Source of the DNA: an uncultured Bacteroidales bacterium
GTDB taxonomy: Bacteria > Bacteroidota > Bacteroidia > Bacteroidales > Paludibacteraceae
Assembly (NCBI GenBank): GCA_945949375.1
Contig: CAMFEN010000102.1
Span: 1 to 5,090 of the forward strand
Direction of reading: 5' to 3'
DNA length: 5,090 nt
A program made the position numbers and the translations under genes. The stretch's first letter is position 1. Every line of letters begins with the position of its first letter. The notes beneath the pieces were generated by a model. That model was not told where the DNA came from, made no database searches, and saw only the letters and a list, made by a program, of their open reading frames with translations. Of this stretch, positions 1 through 4,408 are shown piece after piece.

Positions 1-938
1 TAGTCGTACTGGCAGGCGGTGATGTCCGACAATACCGCGGAGCCCGTGGGATAGCCTCCGGCACCTCGTCCGAACATGAACTGCTTGTCGTAAAACAGTC
101 CCTTGATAACCACACCGTTAAACTCATCCTCCACACCGTAAATATATTTCTTCGGCGAGATGAGTTGCGGCATAACAGACATGATTAGTTCGTTGTCGGG
201 CAGTTTCTCCACATGCCCCACCAACTTGATTCGCCTGCCTTTCTCCAAGGCGAAACGCACATCGTCGGTGTTCATGTGCTGAATACCGAAAGTAAAGATT
301 TCTTCGGGAGCGACATACAAGCCGAAGGCGTGTACGGTGATGATTATCAGTTTGAAGAGCGAGTCCCACCCGCCTACGTCCAGCGTGGGGTCGCTCTCTG
401 CAAATCCCAACTCCTGCGCCTTGCGCAGCGCCGCCTCGTAGGTCATGCCCTCTAACATCATCTTCCAAAGGATGAAGTTGCTGGAGCCGTTGAGGATACC
501 TTTCACCGAGGTAAGCAACTCATTATCATAGTATTCCTCTAAATTTCGGATGACGGGAATGCTGCCGCAGGCGGAAGCGTCGTAGAGCAACGCCACATGG
601 TGCTCGCGCTGAATCTGTATGAGTTCGGGCAAGTGGCGCGCCAGCATCTTCTTGTTGCCGCTCACCACAGGCAATCCCTGCAGCAACGCGCGTTTCACTA
701 TCTGATACGACGCCTCGGCATCGTCTATCAGTTCGACGATGAGGTTGATATGCGGGTCATTGAAGAGGTCGTCGGCATTGTTGGTGAAGCGTGCCCTCAC
801 TCCGCGGTCTTTGCGAAGATTGCGCACGCAGATACGCTCTATCGTAACATCCTCTGCGCCAATACGTTGCAGCACATCATACAGCCCCCGCCCCACCGTG
901 CCGAAGCCAAATAAACCTATGTGTAAATGCTTTTTCAT
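1..938 (-). CDS. hom: Homoserine dehydrogenase (3' end cut by the window edge)
   Basis: This enzyme reduces L-aspartate-4-semialdehyde to L-homoserine with NAD(P)H, at the branch to methionine and threonine in the cytoplasm. The ATG is at 936-938 and the frame stays open to the left edge, giving 312 residues of a family usually near 400 or longer. An N-terminal dinucleotide-binding motif GLFGFGTVGRG covers residues 8-18. The GNKKMLA segment (94-100) carries the conserved lysine, and YDASACGSIPVI (119-130) and GILNGSSNFIL (147-157) are family signatures. DPTLDVGGWDSLFKL (183-197) holds the Asp192/Lys196 pair expected for catalysis. GRGAGGYPTGSAV near the visible end is also typical. Whether an ACT domain follows cannot be seen. 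The gene lies downstream of metX, so product and consumer of homoserine are encoded together. A palindromic repeat ends 9 nt before the ATG, leaving only an A-rich stretch as the ribosome-binding region. Confidence 0.96.
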   Translation of the reverse strand, partial: MKKHLHIGLFGFGTVGRGLYDVLQRIGAEDVTIERICVRNLRKDRGVRARFTNNADDLFNDPHINLIVELIDDAEASYQIVKRALLQGLPVVSGNKKMLARHLPELIQIQREHHVALLYDASACGSIPVIRNLEEYYDNELLTSVKGILNGSSNFILWKMMLEGMTYEAALRKAQELGFAESDPTLDVGGWDSLFKLIIITVHAFGLYVAPEEIFTFGIQHMNTDDVRFALEKGRRIKLVGHVEKLPDNELIMSVMPQLISPKKYIYGVEDEFNGVVIKGLFYDKQFMFGRGAGGYPTGSAVLSDITACQYD

Positions 939-947
939 ATTTTCTTT

Positions 948-1081
948 GATTAAGGATTAAGGACACAGGATAAAAGACTAAATAGTGTTGACTCTGAGAG
1001 TGCGGCCTGGAGACCGCACCTCCATGAAACTTCAGAGACAAAGGTAATAAGTCTTTCATCCTTATTCCTTTATCCTTCATC
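948..1081. repeat. 134-bp imperfect long palindrome (MITE- or REP-like element)
   Basis: The left arm at 952-981 and the reverse complement of 1048-1077 match at 24 of 30 positions without gaps. Extending to 948 and 1081 gives 27 of 34. An inner pair, TTGACTCTGA (988-997) and TCAGAGACAA (1032-1041), matches at 9 of 10 positions and shares exactly the same symmetry centre (between 1014 and 1015). Near the middle lies a stem-loop, GTGCGG (1000-1005) with CCGCAC (1014-1019). Beyond both ends sits CTTT (944-947 and 1082-1085), which could be a 4-bp target duplication, though it is low in complexity. No transposase is encoded, so this looks like a non-autonomous insertion or a REP-like unit. It fills the metX-hom gap, overlaps the metX 3' end, and would fold into a long hairpin in the shared mRNA. 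No T-run follows the central stem in either direction, so it is not a classical terminator. Confidence 0.75.
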
Positions 1082-2101
1082 CTTTATAAACTTTTTTATT
1101 ATCTCGTTCAGCAAGTCTGCCTCCACGAGGAAACCGTCGTGCCCGAAAGGCGAGTCTATCACGTGAAACTCATGGTTGGGGAATCGGTCAAGGATGGTCT
1201 GATGTTCCTCGGGTGTGAAAAGCAGGTCGCTGGAGATAGCGACTACCAGCGTTGGCGTGTGTATCGGCTCGCCATCGGGAATGAAATGGCTATCCACCGC
1301 GTCCATCATGCGCAAGTAACTATACGCATTGAAGCGCCTGCGCAGTTTCTCCCCCTGATAGCGCTGGTAGGTCTGCACACGATGTTTGAACACGCGCTCG
1401 CTATCGAGGGACTCACCCTCGCCCGCTTTCGGGATGGGCGTTTCCGTGTCTGCCTGCGAGAGGTTGTATGCGGCTCCGCCGCGGTAACTGAGCAACGCGA
1501 TGGATCGCGCCACAGCCATGCCGTCTTGCCCTGCCTCTACGTTGCGTTCGCCTAATGTCGGGTCGAGTTCCATCGCCATGCGCTGGCTCTCGTTGAATGC
1601 GGCTATCCACGGTGTGCAGCGCATGCCCGTAGCGATGAACGCAAAGCGTTTGGCAAACTGCGGCTCTTCTACCGCCCACTGCAGCGCCTGAAAGCCGCCG
1701 ATGGAGGCACCGATAAGCAGTTGCACCCGGTCTATCCCCAAGGCATGAGCCAGCAACTGATGGGCATGCACCATGTCGCGCACGGTTACTTTCGGGAAGT
1801 CGCCATACCACGGCTCGCCCGTCTCGAGGCAAACAGAAGTAGGTCCCGTAGTGCCGTAGCAGGAGCCGAGGATGTTCGCGCAGACGATGAAGTATCGGTT
1901 CGGGTCAAGGAAGCGTCCCGCTTCCACGGTGTGCGGCCACCAGTCTGCCACATCCGAGTTGGCGGTCAGCGCATGGCACACCCATATCACATTATCCTTC
2001 GCCGCCGACAGCGCACCGAAGGTGTGATATGCAATTTGGAGAGTGGGCAACCGATGCCCACTCTCCAAATAAAACGGATAATCGTGTGTGTAGATTTTCA
2101 C
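1070..2101 (-). CDS. metX: Homoserine O-acetyltransferase
   Basis: MetX transfers the acetyl group of acetyl-CoA to L-homoserine, giving O-acetyl-L-homoserine for methionine synthesis. It is a cytoplasmic alpha/beta-hydrolase-fold enzyme. The 343-residue product is close to the usual family length. Family signatures include VCHALTANSDVADWW (41-55) and ANILGSCYGTTGP (75-87). The nucleophile elbow GASIGG gives Ser133; Asp292 (SSDLLFTP) and His321 (FGHDGFLVE) complete the triad. Acyl-donor choice (acetyl rather than succinyl) is inferred from family membership. The start is GTG at 2099-2101. It follows the TAA of the DUF4295 gene by 3 nt in the same frame, so no longer start exists, and the N-terminus fits the family. 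No Shine-Dalgarno is visible, so translational coupling to the upstream gene is plausible. Codons 11-23 form a perfect 16-bp stem. The last three codons and the stop lie in the arm of the palindromic repeat downstream. Confidence 0.95.
   Translation of the reverse strand: MKIYTHDYPFYLESGHRLPTLQIAYHTFGALSAAKDNVIWVCHALTANSDVADWWPHTVEAGRFLDPNRYFIVCANILGSCYGTTGPTSVCLETGEPWYGDFPKVTVRDMVHAHQLLAHALGIDRVQLLIGASIGGFQALQWAVEEPQFAKRFAFIATGMRCTPWIAAFNESQRMAMELDPTLGERNVEAGQDGMAVARSIALLSYRGGAAYNLSQADTETPIPKAGEGESLDSERVFKHRVQTYQRYQGEKLRRRFNAYSYLRMMDAVDSHFIPDGEPIHTPTLVVAISSDLLFTPEEHQTILDRFPNHEFHVIDSPFGHDGFLVEADLLNEIIKKFIKDEG
2034..2070 (-). repeat. Perfect 16-bp inverted repeat within the start of metX
   Basis: Positions 2034-2049 are the exact reverse complement of 2055-2070, with a 5-nt loop (2050-2054). 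In the metX mRNA this is a 16-bp hairpin from about nt 32 to nt 68 of the reading frame. The two sides pair codon against codon: TTG GAG AGT GGG with CCC ACT CTC CAA. These encode the conserved LESG and PTLQ parts of the MetX N-terminus. No T-run follows on either strand, so it is not an intrinsic terminator. A role in slowing translation or in mRNA stability is inference. Confidence 0.85.
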
Positions 2102-2104
2102 AGA

Positions 2105-2257
2105 TTAAGCGAAAAATTCTTTTACTTTCTCGTTGAGGACAACCTCCTCTTGGAAGATGTAAGCACCGGTCTTAGGCGACTTAACCATCTTAATGCACTT
2201 GCTATGTGCGCGACCCGAGTTACCTGTTTGCAGAGTCGCAACCGCTTTCTTTGCCAT
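2105..2257 (-). CDS. DUF4295 family small protein (Bacteroidota ribosome-associated)
   Basis: This 50-residue, lysine-rich, basic protein starts MAKKAVATLQ and contains the characteristic IKMVKSPKTGAYIF (residues 22-35), followed by an acidic-basic tail ending VKEFFA. The DUF4295 family is largely confined to Bacteroidota and regularly follows rpmB and rpmG. I believe it corresponds to the extra large-subunit protein seen in a Flavobacterium ribosome structure (bL38), but that match is from memory. The ATG is at 2255-2257, 19 nt after the rpmG stop, without a Shine-Dalgarno. The TAA at 2105-2107 lies just 3 nt before the metX start. Family length and gene order both support the call; the molecular role is inferred. 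Confidence 0.9.
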   Translation of the reverse strand: MAKKAVATLQTGNSGRAHSKCIKMVKSPKTGAYIFQEEVVLNEKVKEFFA

Positions 2258-2276
2258 AGTTCGAAAATGTTAATGA

Positions 2277-2465
2277 TTACTTAATCTCCTTGTGGATGGT
2301 GTACTTCTTCAAGTAAGGGTTGTACTTTTTGAGTTCCAAACGCTCAGGAGTGTTCTTGCGGTTCTTGGTGGTGATGTAGCGAGACATACCGGGAACACCG
2401 CTGGCTTTTTGCTCTGTGCACTCAAGGATTACTTGAACGCGTGCTTCTTTTGATTTCTTTGCCAT
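2277..2465 (-). CDS. rpmG: 50S ribosomal protein bL33
   Basis: This protein of the large ribosomal subunit sits near the E-site. The 62-residue product has the usual length and reads clearly as bL33: MAKKSKEARVQVILECTE at the N-terminus, SRYITTKNRKNTPERLELKK in the middle (residues 28-47), and YTIHKEIK at the end. It has one cysteine (Cys16) and lacks the paired CxxC motifs of zinc-binding paralogues, so it is the zinc-free form. It lies 15 nt downstream of rpmB. The ATG at 2463-2465 is preceded at ideal distance by a full AGGAGG, which fixes the start but is uncommon for this phylum. Confidence 0.97.
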   Translation of the reverse strand: MAKKSKEARVQVILECTEQKASGVPGMSRYITTKNRKNTPERLELKKYNPYLKKYTIHKEIK

Positions 2466-2472
2466 TGCTTCT

Positions 2473-2478
2473 CCTCCT
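2473..2478 (-). promoter_or_regulatory. Strong Shine-Dalgarno sequence of rpmG
   Basis: The minus strand reads AGGAGG here, within AAAAAGGAGGAG, with 7 nt to the rpmG ATG. Bacteroidota ribosomes largely ignore Shine-Dalgarno sequences because the anti-SD tail of 16S rRNA is held away on the 30S platform. A full-consensus site is therefore notable. The neighbouring rpmB, DUF4295, metX and hom starts have none. Confidence 0.7.
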
Positions 2479-2480
2479 TT

Positions 2481-2720
2481 TTACTTGTAAAGATACCCCT
2501 TCTCAGCAGCATTCTTCAGCGCTGCGTCAAGGCCGATTTTGTTGATAGTTCTCAGACCGGCTGCACTCACGTTCAACTCGATCCATGTGTCCTGTTCTAC
2601 CCAGTAGAACTTGCGGCGGAAGAGGTTCACATCAAACGTCCTCTTGGTGTGACGTTTTGAGTGAGACACATTGCATCCACCCATGGCTTTCTTGCCTGTA
2701 ATTTGACAAATCTTTGACAT
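2481..2720 (-). CDS. rpmB: 50S ribosomal protein bL28
   Basis: This large-subunit ribosomal protein is 79 residues when started at the ATG at 2718-2720, which matches the family. MSKICQITGKKAMGGCNVSH (1-20) is the typical N-terminus, followed by SKRHTKRTFDVNL (20-32) and NVSAAGLRTINKIGLDAAL (50-68). An in-frame ATG at 2762 would add 14 residues that do not resemble bL28 and is rejected. Cys5 and Cys16 are present, but the full set of four zinc ligands is not. It is the first gene of the leftward operon, about 200 nt below the predicted transcription start. The sequence just before the ATG is A/T-rich with no Shine-Dalgarno, as usual in the phylum. Confidence 0.97.
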   Translation of the reverse strand: MSKICQITGKKAMGGCNVSHSKRHTKRTFDVNLFRRKFYWVEQDTWIELNVSAAGLRTINKIGLDAALKNAAEKGYLYK

Positions 2721-2922
2721 TGTATTATAGTATTTAATTTTTTCACAGCCAATCCACCGCACATCTCAACCCAAATCCTTATAATAAATCATTTTCGCCC
2801 CGTTAGCTCCGCAAGGTCAGTTTACGAATTTCGAATTCACACAATTTCAAATTTTGCACCACCCTACTCTTCTTGCTCATTACGCAACAAATCGGCTCTT
2901 TTGAGCCTACTCCACGCGAAAA
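2721..2922 (-). other. Long 5' leader of the rpmB operon
   Basis: About 200 nt separate the predicted transcription start from the rpmB ATG. Near its 5' end the leader contains a short stem-loop, GGCTC-AAAA-GAGCC (2894-2907), not followed by a T-run. A 25-codon ORF (2803-2880, starting ATG AGC AAG AAG, no recognisable Shine-Dalgarno) follows it. The ORF encodes a basic peptide that I do not recognise. Autoregulation through leaders is common for ribosomal-protein operons, so the leader may be regulatory, but nothing in the sequence proves this. Confidence 0.4.
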
Positions 2923-2928
2923 ATCGTG

Positions 2929-2960
2929 CAAAGGTACTTCTTTTTTTTCAAATACGCAAA
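2929..2960 (-). promoter_or_regulatory. Bacteroidota-type promoter of the rpmB operon
   Basis: On the minus strand a -33 box TTTG (2957-2960) and a -7 box TACCTTTG (2929-2936) are separated by 20 nt, matching the primary sigma-factor consensus of this phylum (TTTG, TAnnTTTG). Transcription would start near 2922. The spacer holds a run of eight A. No closer match lies between here and the rpmB start, so this is probably the main promoter for rpmB, rpmG, the DUF4295 gene and perhaps metX and hom. Confidence 0.8.
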
Positions 2961-3110
2961 TCTTTTTGCTATTTTCTTCAAAAAAAGTGTATTTTCTTTG
3001 TTTTTCGTCCCTTTTGTGCATACTTTTTGCCCTAAAGAGCAGCCAAACGTTTGCACTACAGTCTCTTTGCAGTCGCGCAAAGGAGAGGAAATGGAAAGGA
3101 TAAATTTTGG

Positions 3111-3152
3111 TGTTTTTCAGTGGAGTTATTGCGGCAACTCCACTAAAAAACA
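3111..3152. repeat. Stem-loop in the divergent intergenic region
   Basis: AGTGGAGTT (3119-3127) pairs perfectly with AACTCCACT (3136-3144) around an 8-nt loop. After one mismatch, seven more pairs continue outward (3111-3117 with 3146-3152). That gives 16 pairs of 17, and weaker symmetry persists to about 3095 and 3168. Read from either strand, the stem is preceded by T and followed by A, so it does not have the layout of an intrinsic terminator. It may be another palindromic repeat or a protein-binding dyad. Confidence 0.65.
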
Positions 3153-3220
3153 AGACAAACTATCGTCTAAGTAAACCCATCCGGCACAAAAGGATAGATT
3201 TTTATGAAGTTTGTCTGCTG

Positions 3221-3278
3221 AATCACCTACTAATCACCTACTAATCACCTACTAATCACCTACTAATCACCTACTAAT
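3221..3278. repeat. 11-bp direct tandem repeat, five copies
   Basis: Five exact copies of AATCACCTACT occupy 3221-3275, followed by a partial AAT. There are no spacers, so it is not a CRISPR array. The 11-bp period is close to one turn of the double helix, so any bound protein would meet the copies on nearly the same face. The array lies about 165 bp upstream of the lipoprotein promoter and 260 bp from the rpmB promoter. Exact copies suggest recent expansion by slippage. Confidence 0.95.
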
Positions 3279-3341
3279 AATTAACCATACTCATGTGCTA
3301 ATAAGTTCGCTCTGCCATTCAGTAGTGGCGCGCGAAATTTG

Positions 3342-3373
3342 AAAAAAAGCCTGCAAGGATGTCTTGAAAGGCT
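3342..3373 (-). terminator. Leftward intrinsic terminator without an obvious gene
   Basis: On the minus strand AGCCT pairs with AGGCT (3369-3373 with 3348-3352), and inside it CAAG pairs with CTTG (3363-3366 with 3354-3357) around a 5-nt loop. The stem runs straight into seven T (3342-3348). This is the layout of a Rho-independent terminator for leftward transcription only. No leftward protein-coding gene lies immediately upstream. It may end a short RNA or antisense transcript arising near the lipoprotein promoter. Confidence 0.6.
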
Positions 3374-3428
3374 GCATAAGAAGAAAATTATTTATATAGT
3401 TGTCGAATTTTGGGGAGGAGGTATACTT
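3342..3428 (-). ncRNA. Candidate small RNA ending at the leftward terminator
   Basis: A -7-like box TATTTTTG, which fits TAnnTTTG, lies on the minus strand at 3434-3441 and would start a transcript near 3428. The terminator at 3342-3373 would end it, giving roughly 85 nt. The predicted RNA begins with an open pyrimidine-rich stretch, CCTCCTCCCC (3409-3418), which could pair with G-rich mRNA, and ends in the terminator hairpin. No TTTG -33 box is found at the right distance, so the promoter is weak evidence. The call is inference. Confidence 0.25.
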
Positions 3429-3441
3429 TTTCGCAAAAATA

Positions 3442-3473
3442 TTTGGAAATTTACGTTTTTTTTTGTACCTTTG
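3442..3473 (+). promoter_or_regulatory. Bacteroidota-type promoter of the lipoprotein gene
   Basis: The -33 box TTTG (3442-3445), a 20-nt spacer and the -7 box TACCTTTG (3466-3473) match the phylum consensus exactly. The start of transcription would be near 3480, leaving a leader of about 54 nt before the ATG at 3534. The spacer contains nine consecutive T (3456-3464). Directly downstream, over the expected start point, lies a perfect 12-bp dyad ACAAAATTTTGT (3475-3486), a possible operator. TTTTGTACC occurs twice exactly 20 bp apart (3461-3469 and 3481-3489). Confidence 0.85.
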
Positions 3474-3533
3474 CACAAAATTTTGTACCCACATCAAACA
3501 ATAATGTGTTTTTGTAATTTAGCGTTTTGTAAT

Positions 3534-4232
3534 ATGAAAGTAAAAATGAACCATGAAAAAAGCCATCTGCTGTTGGTTGGGATGTTAGTGCTTTTCCTAC
3601 TCTCTGCATGTGAAACTCCCAAACAAAAAATGAGCGGTTCCTATGTATTATCCTCTACTTGCACATTAGTTTATTCTGATGGCAGCAAAGTAGCAGGAGA
3701 TTCCAAAGGTTACACCGAGGCTATTGTATTTGAACGAGGAAATAAAATGTATATGCAAACTTGCTGGTGGGGATTACCTGTTTTTGAAGATGCAAATTTA
3801 CCGGGCCCCGTCATTGTACGTAAACCACAAAACAAAACCAAAGTCATAATCGACTCAGTGGTCACGGTTAAAGCTATGTATCTTTTAGAATCGGGCTATG
3901 TACGCGCTATACGCAGCGGAATACTCTATTTGCCCTATCCTATAGAAGTAAGTTACGTCCAAAATAAAGGCTTGCATTTTTATGACAGCGACTATTTTCA
4001 GGTATTAGTTTATGATTGGAATGAAGAAAGCGGGAGCGAGAGTTATGACTATAACATGGAGGCAAAATTTAAATATGGTCTATTTCCCTCTACAAAAGAA
4101 GACACATGGAAAGTTACATTGGAATTAGAAAAAATATCCACAGAAGAATACCCCGATAAACCACTCATTGTCAAAGTGGAATACGATATACAAGTTGGAA
4201 AGGTTTCATACCCCCTTTTAGTCAATTATTAA
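3534..4232 (+). CDS. Putative lipoprotein of unknown function
   Basis: I do not recognise this protein. With the ATG at 3534 it has 232 residues. A basic N-region (MKVKMNHEK) leads into a hydrophobic stretch (residues 12-23) and a lipobox LSAC with Cys26, so it should be exported, lipidated and anchored in a cell-envelope membrane. The residues after Cys26 (ETPKQK) are not a clear surface-export signal. The mature part is rich in alternating hydrophobic and polar residues, suggesting a beta-rich fold. It has two more cysteines (Cys43, Cys77) that could form a disulfide, a WW pair at 78-79 and an acidic patch at 161-172. Starts at 3504 or 3546 are also in frame; 3546 would give a shorter but normal signal peptide. 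Starts before about 3480 lie upstream of the promoter and are excluded. The gene is visibly more AT-rich than metX, hom and ffh, has its own promoter, and is bounded by repeats, which could mean horizontal acquisition. Confidence 0.8.
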   Translation: MKVKMNHEKSHLLLVGMLVLFLLSACETPKQKMSGSYVLSSTCTLVYSDGSKVAGDSKGYTEAIVFERGNKMYMQTCWWGLPVFEDANLPGPVIVRKPQNKTKVIIDSVVTVKAMYLLESGYVRAIRSGILYLPYPIEVSYVQNKGLHFYDSDYFQVLVYDWNEESGSESYDYNMEAKFKYGLFPSTKEDTWKVTLELEKISTEEYPDKPLIVKVEYDIQVGKVSYPLLVNY

Positions 4233-4350
4233 AATTTATGGTAATGATATACGAGTTGACCCAAATTGTTTATCAAATACAAGCCCCAAAGGGGCGACAT
4301 AACTCTATTTTGAATCGCCGGGGCAACATGTATATCATTGCTAAATTTAT
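4232..4350. repeat. Second long palindromic element, about 119 bp
   Basis: The left arm AAATTTA...AATGATATAC (4232-4252) matches the reverse complement of 4330-4348 perfectly apart from a 2-nt length difference. An inner pair, GTTGACCC (4255-4262) and GGGGCAAC (4320-4327), matches at 7 of 8 positions around the same centre, and TCAAATA (4273-4279) pairs with TATTTTGA (4306-4313) with one extra base. At the centre GCCCC-AAA-GGGGC (4283-4295) forms a compact hairpin. The GCCCC-AAA-GGGGC core with flanking GCGACAT resembles dispersed intergenic repeats I associate with Bacteroidota genomes; that link is from memory. The arm starts on the last base of the lipoprotein stop codon. No T-run follows the core, so termination is uncertain. 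Confidence 0.7.
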
Positions 4351-4408
4351 AGCAGTTATTCTATCTGCGGAGCACTATATAAAAATTAGATAAACAATAA
4401 GTTGAGAT

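Larger units (their letters stand above)
2721..3533. other. 813-bp non-coding region between divergent transcription units
   Basis: No convincing protein gene lies here: the reading frames present are low in complexity and match nothing recognisable. From left to right it holds the rpmB leader, the rpmB promoter, a T-rich stretch (2941-3030), a 10-bp dyad CAAACGTTTG (3044-3053), a stem-loop (3111-3152), an 11-bp tandem repeat (3221-3278), a leftward terminator (3342-3373) and the lipoprotein promoter. At 3154-3220 and 3279-3341 I see nothing definite. Confidence 0.7.

Noticed and set aside
1000..1019. Intrinsic terminator between metX and hom
   Set aside because: The GC stem is good, but no T-run follows it on either strand.
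2102..2300. SAM riboswitch controlling metX
   Set aside because: The space before metX is coding sequence of the DUF4295 gene, with 3 nt of gap, so no riboswitch fits.
2803..3153. Leftward 116-codon ORF upstream of rpmB
   Set aside because: It spans the rpmB promoter and the 3111-3152 stem-loop. Only its last 25 codons lie in the transcribed leader.
3221..3278. CRISPR array
   Set aside because: The 11-bp units abut directly with no spacers and are far shorter than CRISPR repeats.
3291..3497. Leftward 68-codon ORF
   Set aside because: It runs through the leftward terminator hairpin, is low in complexity and has no family resemblance.
3339..3533. Longer N-terminus of the lipoprotein starting at 3339
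   Set aside because: The consensus promoter lies at 3442-3473, so a start before about 3480 would be outside the transcript, and it would bury the signal peptide 65 residues inside.
4309..4349. ffh promoter built from TTTG at 4309 and TAAATTTA at 4342
   Set aside because: The spacing is 29 nt instead of about 20, and the -7 box lacks its final G; the motif lies in the repeat arm.
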